From assembly GCA_937892405.1 (NCBI GenBank), contig CALAFS010000129.1, positions 1 to 17,555 of the forward strand: a stretch of 17,555 bases of DNA. The letters run 5' to 3'. The position numbers and the translations under genes were made by a program. The DNA comes from an uncultured Clostridia bacterium. GTDB lineage: Bacteria; Bacillota; Clostridia; Oscillospirales; CAG-272. The notes under the pieces are model-generated. The model was not told the DNA's origin. It searched no databases and worked only from the letters and a program-made list of their open reading frames with translations. Shown here one piece after another: positions 1-6,369 of the stretch. Numbering within the stretch: the stretch's first letter is position 1; every line of letters starts with the position of its first letter.

Positions 1-298
1 ACTCCTTCGGCGGGTGGAGTGAAATGCGCGGGAGAATGTAGGCGTCGGGGCAGACCTCGAGCAGCGTTTCCGCCTCGCGGCGGAAGTCGTCGAGAGAGTT
101 CGGGATCAGCCACCGCGGGTCGCAGATCAGAAAGAAAAGACGGATCCCCGCCTTTCCGAGGGCGCGGTAATATTCCTTATCCACCAGGATTTTTCCGTGC
201 ATGTTGGTGCGGATGGTCGCCATCATCGGCGGGAAGATCTCTCCGTCGATCGAGATCGCGGGGTAGCCGTGGTAGGGGACGATGTGTGCGTTTGCCAT
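1..298 (-). CDS. N-terminal part of a glycoside-hydrolase-like (beta-galactosidase-like TIM-barrel) protein, truncated by window edge
   Basis: About 99 codons run open from an ATG at 298 to the left edge, so only the amino end is present. AAGGAG stands about 9 nt before the ATG, and a good sigma-70 promoter lies further upstream (385-414). The protein has no signal peptide. It begins with a short beta-rich segment (HGYPAISIDGEIFPPMM), then a helix (DKEYYRALGKAGIRLFFL) and the segment PDAYILPRISLHPP. The pattern of a sugar-handling beta strand, an E/DYYRALGKAGIRLFF helix, and then a strand ending in PRISLHPP resembles the first strands of GH42/GH35-like barrels. No catalytic residue lies in the visible part, so enzyme identity and substrate are inferred from fold resemblance only. 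It is transcribed separately from the HTH gene, because a terminator and a promoter lie between them. Confidence 0.5.
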   Translation of the reverse strand, partial: MANAHIVPYHGYPAISIDGEIFPPMMATIRTNMHGKILVDKEYYRALGKAGIRLFFLICDPRWLIPNSLDDFRREAETLLEVCPDAYILPRISLHPPKE

Positions 299-384
299 GG
301 TCGGGTCTCCTTATTTTTATGTTTTTGCGGGATCGCGGTTTTTCCTTCGGATAAGCGAGGACACGATCCGTTCTTTCTGTTTCT

Positions 385-414
385 ACTATACCATATTTTC
401 CCCTACCCCGTCAA
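385..414 (-). promoter_or_regulatory. sigma-70-type promoter for the glycoside-hydrolase-like gene
   Basis: On the minus strand there is a TTGACG -35 box (409-414), an 18-bp spacer and a TATAGT -10 box (385-390). It is about 90 nt upstream of the ATG at 298, and just downstream of the terminator of the HTH gene, so it gives the left-hand gene its own transcript. No clear operator palindrome is visible in it. Confidence 0.7.
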
Positions 415-430
415 GGGAAGAAATCGGAGG

Positions 431-468
431 AAAAAACGATCGCGAGCGCACTTTGCACTCGCGATCGT
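431..468 (-). terminator. Rho-independent terminator after the HTH regulator gene
   Basis: On the minus strand, CGATCGCGAG pairs perfectly with CTCGCGATCG and the stem extends inward by three more pairs (one is a wobble). This gives a 13-bp stem with a short loop, followed at once by TTTTTT. It lies 35 nt past the stop of the gene at 503-880. Confidence 0.85.
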
Positions 469-502
469 AGAGATGAAATTCGGAGGTTTCGTGATCTTGC
501 CG

Positions 503-880
503 TCAATCCTTTTTCTTTGTCGGCTCACAGGAGAGATAGAGGGTGATGACCGACTCCAGCGTGGCGGCGAGGGCGGCGCGGCGCTCCTTCGGCAGGGTGC
601 GGGATTTGCGGTAAAGGCGCAAAAGGCGCAGCTCCTCGTCCGACAGCTCCGAGGGCGTCTTCGAGAGCGGGAGGTCGAGCAGCTCGCTGACCGTCATATG
701 GAACTTTTCCGCGAGGAACGGCAGCATCTTCATAAAAGAGGAGGATCTGCCGCGCCGCCAGTTGTTCACCGTCTTCTCGGCAAGACCGCACGCGCGCTCA
801 AAGGCGGCGTCGCTCTCGTATTCCGAGGAGATCAGAAGGAGGAGACGCTCACGGATATTCTCGCAGTTTTCGTATTTCAT
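503..880 (-). CDS. Small XRE-like helix-turn-helix DNA-binding protein
   Basis: A 125-residue protein with an ATG start preceded by AAAGGA about 8 nt upstream. Residues about 24-69 form an HTH domain: AAFERACGLAEKTVNNWRRGRSS holds the two recognition helices (the VNNWRRGR segment is the typical recognition-helix end of the lambda-repressor/XRE fold), then KMLPFLAEKFHMTVSELL. Residues 75-110 form a charged helix, ELSDEELRLLRLYRKS. There is no ligand or membrane domain. It probably regulates transcription, either of its own operon or of genes elsewhere; no repeated operator is obvious nearby. It follows the flavin reductase gene by 35 nt, in the same direction, and ends in its own terminator. 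The fold is fairly certain; the target is unknown. Confidence 0.75.
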   Translation of the reverse strand: MKYENCENIRERLLLLISSEYESDAAFERACGLAEKTVNNWRRGRSSSFMKMLPFLAEKFHMTVSELLDLPLSKTPSELSDEELRLLRLYRKSRTLPKERRAALAATLESVITLYLSCEPTKKKD

Positions 881-915
881 GTCGGATTCCTTTCGGGGGC
901 AATGTTCGGTCGGGG

Positions 916-1629
916 TCAGGAGGACTTTTTGCCCCTCGGCTTGCCGCTCTTCTTTGGCGGATAGGGCTTTTTCGGCTTTTTCACGGGGCTTTTTTCATCG
1001 GCGGACGCGGCAAGGGGCTTTTCCCCCGCGACCTTCTTTTCCGTATGTCCCGCGGTGGTCGGGCGCTTTTTCTTCTTCGCCGCGCTGAAGCCGAAGACGC
1101 CGAGCCTGCGCCCGAGGGCGAAATATTCGCCATGCGCATAAGCGAGCAGGTGCGCCCGCTCCATATGGATTTTTCCCTTTTCGTCGAGGAGACGCTCGTC
1201 GCAGGAGACATCGAGAATGTCGGCGACGAAGACATCGTGCGTGCCCATCGGGCGCACCTCGGTGACGCGGCACTCGAGCGCGACGGGACATTCCGCAATG
1301 GTCGGGGGTGCGACGGTGCGGCTCTCCTCTTTGGTGAAGCCGCATTTTTTGAATTTATCCACCTTCGCCCCGGTGAAGATTCCCGCGCAGTCCACCGCCT
1401 TCGCGAGGCTGTCGGGCGGCAGGTTGATGACGAACTCGCCCCCCTCTTTTAAGAGGGCATACGAATGGCGGGACGGGCGGATCGAGACATAGGTCTTCGG
1501 CGGGTCGGAGGCGAGGATCCCCGTCCAGGCGACGGTGAGGACATTGGCTCGCTCTCCCTCGCCCACCGTGACGAGGACAGGCGGCAGGGGCGCTGTCAGC
1601 GTTCCGCCTTTGAAATGCTTGCGTGACAT
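916..1629 (-). CDS. Flavin reductase / flavoredoxin-family FMN-binding protein with a Lys/Pro-rich tail
   Basis: A 237-residue protein. GGGAG stands 8 nt before the ATG. Residues about 5-183 match the FMN-binding split-barrel of the flavoredoxin/flavin reductase family: PPVLVTVGEGERANVLTVAWTG, a strand with KTYVSIRPSRHSYALL, then GEFVINLPP, and later a conserved GTHDVFVADILDVSCDE-type strand. The usual role is to bind FMN and pass electrons between NAD(P)H and small carriers in the cytoplasm. Residues 184-237 are an added low-complexity tail rich in Lys and Pro (for example AAKKKKRP and PVKKPKKPYPPKK), absent from ordinary family members of about 180 residues. The gene precedes the HTH gene and follows an AT-rich repeat block. 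The domain call is good; the partner is not identifiable. Confidence 0.8.
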   Translation of the reverse strand: MSRKHFKGGTLTAPLPPVLVTVGEGERANVLTVAWTGILASDPPKTYVSIRPSRHSYALLKEGGEFVINLPPDSLAKAVDCAGIFTGAKVDKFKKCGFTKEESRTVAPPTIAECPVALECRVTEVRPMGTHDVFVADILDVSCDERLLDEKGKIHMERAHLLAYAHGEYFALGRRLGVFGFSAAKKKKRPTTAGHTEKKVAGEKPLAASADEKSPVKKPKKPYPPKKSGKPRGKKSS

Positions 1630-1648
1630 GGTATTGACTCCCGTAACT

Positions 1649-1832
1649 ATCGAATGTAGAATGAAGAACTTGTCGAATGTAGAATTCAGAATGAAGAATG
1701 CAGAACTTGTCGAATTCAGAATTTAGAATGAAGAATGCAGAATTAGGGCAAAGGCTTCGCGTTCGACGCTCGACACGATCATAATTCTTAATTCATAATT
1801 CTTAATTCTGAATTTTCATAATTCTGCATTCT
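1649..1832. repeat. AT-rich heptamer-based repeat, copy 1 (MITE-like)
   Basis: This stretch is built from 7-bp units of the type GAATNNA (GAATTCA, GAATGAA, GAATTAA). Motifs such as GAATGAAGAATGCAGAA occur on the left side and their inverse ATAATTCTTAATTC on the right, so the ends form imperfect inverted repeats. The centre (about 1741-1783) has a short GC-richer core containing GCGTTCGACGC, which matches the cores at 3501-3543 and, inverted, 4060-4105. The left side also carries an internal direct duplication (TGTCGAAT appears repeatedly). It fills the gap between the flavin reductase and SDR genes and runs into the last codons of the SDR gene. Confidence 0.8.
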
Positions 1833-2604
1833 CTTCGTTTGTTACCTGCATGCCGAGCCACAGCTTTGTCAGAATACAGTCGGGCAGGAGCTTGAAGAGC
1901 AGGTGCTGAAGTTTGGTGAACCAGTTGGTGACATACATCGCCTTGCCCTTCAGCGAGGCTTTGACACAGCCGCGCACGACAGTTTCGCAGGAGAGCAGGG
2001 GCTTCATGGATTTCGGCACCGTGACGCCCGGTTCGGCGGTCGCCTTACCGAGAAATTCGGTCGCCACCCACCCGGGGCAGAAGCAGGTCGCCCGAAGTCC
2101 GAACTTGCGGATTTCGTAATTGAGCGCCTTCGTGTAATGCAAAACGAACGCCTTCGACGACGCGTAAATATTGAAGTTCGGCAGAGGGGTAAAGCAGGAA
2201 CCGCTTCCCATCTCAATGATCCGTCCGCCCTCTTCCATGTAGGGGATCGTCATGTGTGTAATGAGGACGAGTGCCTTGTCGTTGAGATCCATCATGCGCA
2301 CGATCTCTTCTTCTGGCACCTGATCGAAGGAGCCGAACTTTCCGAATCCCGCCGCATTGACAAGGAATCTGACGCGCGGATTTTCTTCTTTCAGCGCCTC
2401 CCGCACGCGGTTGACGCCCTCCATGGTGGCGAGGTCGGCACCGATGATCTTTGCCTTGACCGACAGCTCTTCGGCGAGCGCCTCAAGGCGATCGGTGCGA
2501 CGCGCGACGAACCAGAATTCGTCCACACCGGGGATTTCTTTGAGCTGACGGGCGAATTCCCGCCCGATGCCGCTCGAGGCACCGGTAATGATAGCAACAG
2601 ACAT
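1816..2604 (-). CDS. Short-chain dehydrogenase/reductase (SDR) family oxidoreductase
   Basis: A 262-residue classical SDR. It has the nucleotide-binding motif TGASSGIG at residues 7-14, NAAG at 83-86, a catalytic Ser in the GSGSC strand (134/136), and YASSK giving Tyr147 and Lys151. The length and the hydrophobic C-terminal region (ALKG...NWFTKLQHLLFKLLPD) fit the group annotated as SDR/DltE-like oxidoreductases, with NAD(P)H as cofactor and an unknown carbonyl substrate. AAGGAG precedes the ATG by about 9 nt, and a small hairpin lies immediately upstream of it. The last residues (ENAEL and the TGA) are encoded by the AT-rich repeat at 1649-1832. This suggests the repeat invaded or replaced the original end of the gene. 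Confidence 0.88.
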   Translation of the reverse strand: MSVAIITGASSGIGREFARQLKEIPGVDEFWFVARRTDRLEALAEELSVKAKIIGADLATMEGVNRVREALKEENPRVRFLVNAAGFGKFGSFDQVPEEEIVRMMDLNDKALVLITHMTIPYMEEGGRIIEMGSGSCFTPLPNFNIYASSKAFVLHYTKALNYEIRKFGLRATCFCPGWVATEFLGKATAEPGVTVPKSMKPLLSCETVVRGCVKASLKGKAMYVTNWFTKLQHLLFKLLPDCILTKLWLGMQVTNEENAEL

Positions 2605-2621
2605 ATTTTCTTTCTCCTTCC

Positions 2622-2636
2622 GTCGCGGAAAGCGAC
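2622..2636 (-). other. Mini-hairpin directly upstream of the SDR ribosome binding site
   Basis: GTCGC and GCGAC form a 5-bp stem around a 5-nt loop, ending one nucleotide before GGAAGGAG. The same arrangement (a short GC stem, then the ribosome site) recurs before fabG (14390-14405) and before the double-ketosynthase gene (16910-16925). Function is unknown. Confidence 0.6.
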
Positions 2637-2639
2637 AAA

Positions 2640-2676
2640 AAAATTCAGAGTTAAGAATTATGAATTCAGAATTATT
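2640..2676. repeat. Short copy of the AT-rich heptamer repeat
   Basis: Units of the AGTTAAGAATTATGAATTC type, which match the ends of the longer copies but have no central core. It sits between the mini-hairpin at 2622-2636 and the hairpin array starting at 2682. The same order (hairpin, A-run, heptamer units, hairpin) is seen at 14390-14490. Confidence 0.7.
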
Positions 2677-2681
2677 TACTC

Positions 2682-2786
2682 TCGCCGAAGGCGAATTTCA
2701 CATACCGCAGGTATATTTCACGCGCGAAGCGCATTTCACCCGACCACAGGTCGGATTTCACCGCGCGTTGCAAGGGTGCAACGCGC
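2682..2786. repeat. Array of five small hairpins separated by ATTTCAC spacers
   Basis: Five consecutive palindromes: TCGCCGAAGGCGA (2682-2694), ATACCGCAGGTAT (2702-2714), GCGCGAAGCGC (2722-2732), CCGACCACAGGTCGG (2740-2754) and a 10-bp perfect stem with loop AGGG (2763-2786). The stem sequences all differ, yet the spacers are identical: ATTTCAC at 2695-2701, 2715-2721 and 2733-2739, and ATTTCACC at 2755-2762. Structure is kept while stem sequence is not, so this is not a plain tandem repeat. It lies between the Gx-transporter and SDR genes, where it could process, stabilise or terminate the minus-strand transcript. Confidence 0.8.
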
Positions 2787-2788
2787 TC

Positions 2789-2895
2789 CGTAGGGGTCGG
2801 CGCCCTCGACGACCCGCTACGCCATGCCTTCGCCATGCGTTCCTTCAAGGTATTTTTGCCTGTTTCCATCGTAGGTGCGACCATCGGCCGCCCGC
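2789..2895. repeat. Pair of CGTAGG...CCCGC palindromic modules
   Basis: Two modules, at 2789-2817 and 2870-2895, each start with CGTAGG and end with CCCGC, and each contain an inverted repeat (GGGTCG with CGACCC; GCGGCC with GGTCGC, one wobble). About 50 bp of unremarkable sequence lies between them. They extend the structured, non-coding stretch of about 340 bp between the Gx-transporter and SDR genes. I see no gene in that gap. Confidence 0.5.
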
Positions 2896-2946
2896 TCTGA
2901 ACGCATGATTCTTCGCAAAGGAAACACCGCAATAGAAAACAACACT

Positions 2947-3447
2947 TTACATTTTCACACAATTTCCGAGACGATCAATCAAAATGGCGGACGCGATGCC
3001 GATGACGGCACCGGCAATGGTTCCCGAGAGGAGCAGGGGAGGGAGGTAATAGAGAACGCCTTCGGAGCGAAGCACTGCCATCGCGGCGGCGATCTGCCCG
3101 ATGTTGTGAAAGACACCGCCTGCCACGCTGATCCCGAGGACGGAGAATTTTCCCGTCGCCCGCAGGGCGAGCATGACAAGAAAGGAGAGCAGAGCACCCG
3201 ACAGGCTGTAAAGCCAGCCGACCGCATTCCCGAACAGAAGGGAAACAAGCAACACCCGCACAAGGCTCACGGCGAGCGCCTCCCGCCAGCCGAAGACGAA
3301 GAGTGCGAAGATCACGGCGAGGTTCGCCAGTCCGATCTTCACCCCCGGCACGGCGACAAAGGCGGGGATCTGACTCTCGACGAAGGAGAGCACCATCGCG
3401 ACCGCCACGGTCATGGCGAGAAAAACAACCCTTCGCGTTTTTTTCAA
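2947..3447 (-). CDS. Gx transporter family / heptaprenyl diphosphate synthase component I-like membrane protein
   Basis: A 166-residue integral membrane protein of about five or six hydrophobic segments. It matches the family once named heptaprenyl diphosphate synthase component I and now Gx transporter, which resembles ECF substrate-binding (S) components. Visible signatures are VPGVKIGLANLAVIFAL (about 33-50), a WREAL loop (54-58), and GVFHNIGQIAAA (111-122). The start is a TTG at 3447, behind a run of seven G and GGGAG; it fits the usual short basic N-terminus (KKTRR) before the first membrane helix. Members are commonly found next to NusG-domain-II genes and flavin/Rnf genes in Firmicutes, as here. 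The transported substrate is not known from sequence; a link to flavin or quinone-type cofactors is a guess. Confidence 0.82.
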   Translation of the reverse strand: MKKTRRVVFLAMTVAVAMVLSFVESQIPAFVAVPGVKIGLANLAVIFALFVFGWREALAVSLVRVLLVSLLFGNAVGWLYSLSGALLSFLVMLALRATGKFSVLGISVAGGVFHNIGQIAAAMAVLRSEGVLYYLPPLLLSGTIAGAVIGIASAILIDRLGNCVKM

Positions 3448-3469
3448 TTTCTCCCCCCCTTTTTTTATA

Positions 3470-3592
3470 GTTCAGAATGTAGAATTCAGAATGCAGAATT
3501 AGGCGATGGGTATTGCGTTCAACGCTCTGCCCAATCACAATTCATAATTCTTAATTCGTAATTCTGAATTCGTCAAGTTCTTCATTCGATCG
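3470..3592. repeat. AT-rich heptamer-based repeat, copy 2 (forward)
   Basis: Left arm of GAATGTAGAATTCAGAATGC type, a core at about 3501-3543 (GATGGGTATTGCGTTCAACG), and a right arm of the inverted type (CATAATTCTTAATTC) ending in GTCAAGTTCTTCATTCGAT. The core is nearly identical to that of copy 3 (4060-4105), which lies in the opposite orientation. Its right end overlaps the last codons and TGA stop of the NusG-II gene. Confidence 0.85.
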
Positions 3593-3962
3593 TTACCATC
3601 ACCCGATTCGGCAGGCAGACGATCCGTTCGCCCTCTTTGGAGATTTTCCCCTGTCGGATACACAGACCGTCGGGGCAGTCGGCACGCTCCATATAGGCAT
3701 AACCGTCCTTCACAACGAGCAGATTGGTACCCCCGTTCAGAGTATAGGCGCCGTCGATGTCGAGCGGGTACCGCGCGACGACTTCGTCCCCGACGCGCAC
3801 CGTCACCCGGTTTCCGGTCGGTGCCGAAAGACGGAAGAAAAGAAACAACAGCCCCCCGACAACGAGAAGCCCGAGAATCAGGAACAGATCGGCGCGGCGG
3901 GGGAAGCCTCTTCTTTTTTCGGAAGAGACGCTCTCGCCCGGCTTTTCGTTTTCCTGTTTCAT
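3582..3962 (-). CDS. NusG domain II-containing membrane-anchored protein
   Basis: A 126-residue protein. AAAGGAAG lies about 8 nt before the ATG. A charged N-terminus (1-24) is followed by one membrane helix (about 25-44) and an extracytoplasmic beta domain. That domain has the NusG domain II pattern: TVRVGDEVVARYPLDIDGAYTL, then NLLVVKDGYAYMERADCPDGLC with Cys96 and Cys101, and IVCLPNRVMVTIE with Cys116. In Clostridia this small protein is frequently the partner of the Gx transporter, and here it directly precedes it. Its molecular role is not established. The gene is bracketed by two inverted copies of the AT-rich repeat, and the final stop codon lies in repeat sequence. Confidence 0.88.
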   Translation of the reverse strand: MKQENEKPGESVSSEKRRGFPRRADLFLILGLLVVGGLLFLFFRLSAPTGNRVTVRVGDEVVARYPLDIDGAYTLNGGTNLLVVKDGYAYMERADCPDGLCIRQGKISKEGERIVCLPNRVMVTIE

Positions 3963-4011
3963 TCGTTCGGACTTCCTTTCCCGAGGGACTATGTAAAGGA
4001 GGGAAGAAAGC

Positions 4012-4160
4012 GAATTAAAATTAAGAATTAAGAATTAAGAATTAAGAATTATGAATTATGAATTGTGATCGGGCAGGCGTTGAACGCAATATCCATCGTC
4101 TAATTCTGCATTCTTCATTCTGAATTCTACATTCGATAAGTTCTTAATTCTGAATTATTT
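4012..4160. repeat. AT-rich heptamer-based repeat, copy 3 (inverted relative to copy 2)
   Basis: It starts with four head-to-tail TTAAGAA heptamers, then ATGAATT units, a core at about 4060-4105, and CATTC/GAATTC units ending near 4160. Read on the minus strand the core gives GATGGATATTGCGTTCAACG, one base different from copy 2, so copies 2 and 3 form a pair of inverted elements around the NusG-II gene. It fills most of the 209-bp gap after rnfB; no terminator is visible there. Confidence 0.85.
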
Positions 4161-4171
4161 TCTCTCTTCCG

Positions 4172-4987
4172 TTATTCAAAGTGTGCGCCGCAGCGGAAGT
4201 TTCCTTCATGGATACAGCCGACCGGGCAGACGCTCCGGCAGGCACCGCACCCGGTGCAAAGATCGTAATTGATTGTGGCGAGATTGTTTTCCACATGAAT
4301 GGCGCCGGAGGGGCAGGTACGCTCGCACTTGCCGCAACCGATACACCCGCGCTCACAATTCTTTCGTGTGACGGCGCCCTTGTCATGGCTCGAGCACTTC
4401 ACTACGACGCGCACGGTGTCATTGATAAGGTGAATCAGGTGGTTCGGGCAGGTACGCGTACAGATGCCGCACCCCACACAGCGGCGGGGGTCGACATGGG
4501 CAATGCCGTTTTCGATGCAGATCGCATCGTGCGGACATGCCGCCGCACAGTCACCGTAGCCGAGACAGGCATAGGTGCAGAGACGGTCGCCCGAGAAGCT
4601 CATATTTGCCGCCTTGCAGGTGGCGGGACCGTCATATTCGTATTTTTTTGTGTCCGCGTTGCAGTTTCCGTTACAGCCGACATATGCCACGCGCTCGACG
4701 ACATCTGCCGCCTCCACGCCGAGGATCTCTGCGATGTCGCGCGCGGCGGCGTCGCCGCCCGGGACACAGAGGTTCGTCTTGTCGGTCTTTCCTTCGGAGA
4801 GCGCTTTCGCATAGCCGTCACACCCGCTGAAGCCGCAGGCGCCGCAGTTGGCGCCCGGCAGACATTCACGAATGGCGGCGGCGCGCTCATCTTCCTTCAC
4901 GGCGAAGAACACCGAGGAGAGCGTGAGGAGCACGGCGCACAGCACCGCGATCGCGGAAAGGATCAGTACAGGAATCAGAATTTCCAT
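4172..4987 (-). CDS. rnfB: Rnf complex subunit B (iron-sulfur electron-entry subunit)
   Basis: A 271-residue protein. The membrane anchor is at residues 4-28. A four-Cys cluster domain follows, with CLPGANCGACGFSGCDGYA (Cys42, 48, 51, 56), and then the CNGNC pair at 105/109. The ferredoxin-type part follows: CTYACLGYGDCAAACP (137-151), CVGCGICTRTCP (170-180), CIGCGKCERTCP (215-225) and CTGCGACRSVCP (244-254). RnfB takes electrons from reduced ferredoxin on the cytoplasmic face and hands them into the Rnf complex, which reduces NAD+ while pumping Na+ or H+. AAAGGAA lies 8 nt before the ATG. It is the last gene of the rnfCDGEAB operon, which is the clostridial order. Confidence 0.96.
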   Translation of the reverse strand: MEILIPVLILSAIAVLCAVLLTLSSVFFAVKEDERAAAIRECLPGANCGACGFSGCDGYAKALSEGKTDKTNLCVPGGDAAARDIAEILGVEAADVVERVAYVGCNGNCNADTKKYEYDGPATCKAANMSFSGDRLCTYACLGYGDCAAACPHDAICIENGIAHVDPRRCVGCGICTRTCPNHLIHLINDTVRVVVKCSSHDKGAVTRKNCERGCIGCGKCERTCPSGAIHVENNLATINYDLCTGCGACRSVCPVGCIHEGNFRCGAHFE

Positions 4988-5017
4988 CGGATCGTTCCTT
5001 TCATTACTTTCGCTATG

Positions 5018-5614
5018 TCACTTCAGAATGGTTTCCACAATGCCCGAGAAGCCGTAGAAGGCGAGGGACACGATGGCGGCGGCGATCAGCGTCACGGGGA
5101 GCCCGCGGAAGGGCTTCGGCGACGGGCAGTTCTCGATACGGGAGCGCACCCCCGCGAAGAGCACCATCGCGAAGAGGAAGCCGAGACCGACACCGAGAGA
5201 GGAGAACATCGACTCGACGAAGTTGTAGCCGTCGGTCACATTGTTGATCGCTACGCCGAGCACGGCACAGTTGGTCGTAATCAGCGGAAGGTACACACCG
5301 AGAGATTTATGCAGTGCGGGAATGAACTTCTTCAGCACCAGTTCCACGAACTGCACGAGCGCCGCAATCACAAGAATGAAAACAATCGTTTGCAAATATT
5401 CAAGTTTCAGCGGAGCAAGTACAAAAGTCTGAAGGGGATAGGTGACCGCCGTCGCACACAGCATGACGAAGGTCACAGCGATGCCCATGCCGCTTGCCTG
5501 ATCGAATTTCTTCGATACGCCGAGGAAGGGGCAGATGCCGAGGAATTTCTGAAGCACATAGTTGTTGATGAGCACACCGCTCATCAGAATCAGAATCAGA
5601 GATTTGAAGGTCAT
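5018..5614 (-). CDS. rnfA: Rnf complex subunit A (integral membrane)
   Basis: A 198-residue protein with six hydrophobic helices, typical of RnfA/NqrE. Cys28 in LGICPFLG and Cys116 in TTNCAVLG are the positions that, with the matching pair in RnfE, hold the membrane [2Fe-2S] cluster in known Rnf/Nqr structures. AAGGAGG stands 7 nt before the ATG, and the ATG overlaps the rnfE stop (ATGA), so the two are translationally coupled. The subunit carries electrons across the membrane during ion pumping. Confidence 0.96.
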   Translation of the reverse strand: MTFKSLILILMSGVLINNYVLQKFLGICPFLGVSKKFDQASGMGIAVTFVMLCATAVTYPLQTFVLAPLKLEYLQTIVFILVIAALVQFVELVLKKFIPALHKSLGVYLPLITTNCAVLGVAINNVTDGYNFVESMFSSLGVGLGFLFAMVLFAGVRSRIENCPSPKPFRGLPVTLIAAAIVSLAFYGFSGIVETILK

Positions 5615-6357
5615 TGTCCGTCCTCCTTTTTCGTCTCATCGGCGCTCTCGCCCGCTTCCTCCGCGATTTCGGTCACCTCGCTGCAGGAGGTCTTGCCGCA
5701 CAGGGCGGCGGAGGGGCAGCTCTCACAGCTGAAATCCTTCTTCATGACGCCACCCTGCTTTTCACGCAGTTTGTTCATGAGGGCGATCAGAAGACCGAAG
5801 ACAAGGAATCCGCCGGGCGCCTGCGTCAGGATCGGAATGTGGTAGTCCTTGAGGAAGGGGATCGCGATTCCCGCGAAGGTGCCGTTGCCGAAGACCTCGC
5901 GCACGGTCGCCATAGCGAAGAGGGCGAGCAGGAAGCCGAGTCCCATGCCGAGACCGTCGAGCATCGAGTCGAGGACGGGATTCTTGCGGGCGAACATCTC
6001 GGCTCTGCCGAGAATAATGCAGTTGACGACGATCAGAGCGAGATACACGCCCATCATGTCGTAAAGGTCGGGAAGGAAGGCGTGGAGCAACATCTGCACG
6101 ACAGACACGAAGCCCGCGATGATGACGATATAACAGGGGATCCGCACCGTGTCGGGAATGACCTTGCGCAGAGCGGAGATCGCCGCGTTCGAGCATACGA
6201 GGACGGCGGTCGCCGCGAGTCCCATGCCGACGGCGGAAATCACGCTCCCCGTCTGGGCGAGGGTCGGACAGGTGCCGAGCACGAGGACGAGAACGGGGTT
6301 CTCCATAATCAGTCCGCGAAGGAAGATCATAAACCTGCTGTTTTTCAGTTTGTTCAT
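5611..6357 (-). CDS. rnfE: Rnf complex subunit E with a cysteine-rich C-terminal extension
   Basis: A 248-residue protein. Residues 1-200 are the six-helix RnfE/NqrD core, with Cys30 (LGTCPTLA) and Cys113 (VVNCIILG), the two ligands shared with RnfA for the membrane iron-sulfur cluster. AAGGAGG lies 7 nt before the ATG. Residues 205-248 are a soluble, acidic extension beginning KKDFSCESCPSAALCGKTSC, with Cys211, 214, 220 and 225. It is beyond what the core subunit needs and could bind a metal or an extra cluster. The tail is in frame, has the same codon style as the core, and ends in the ATGA overlap with rnfA, so it is not a sequencing artefact by any sign I can see. Confidence 0.94.
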   Translation of the reverse strand: MNKLKNSRFMIFLRGLIMENPVLVLVLGTCPTLAQTGSVISAVGMGLAATAVLVCSNAAISALRKVIPDTVRIPCYIVIIAGFVSVVQMLLHAFLPDLYDMMGVYLALIVVNCIILGRAEMFARKNPVLDSMLDGLGMGLGFLLALFAMATVREVFGNGTFAGIAIPFLKDYHIPILTQAPGGFLVFGLLIALMNKLREKQGGVMKKDFSCESCPSAALCGKTSCSEVTEIAEEAGESADETKKEDGQ

Positions 6358-6369
6358 ACCCGTGCCTCC

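Noticed and set aside
2682..2786. Hairpin array as a CRISPR array or an attachment site
   Set aside because: The constant part is only 7 nt and the variable parts are palindromes, which CRISPR spacers are not; no integrase is nearby.
2672..2962. Minus-strand frame of 96 codons through the hairpin array
   Set aside because: The reading is made of palindromic repeat sequence and gives no plausible protein.
4012..4160. Period-7 AT-rich repeat as a possible CRISPR array
   Set aside because: Units are only 7 bp, with no unique spacers, and no cas gene is present.
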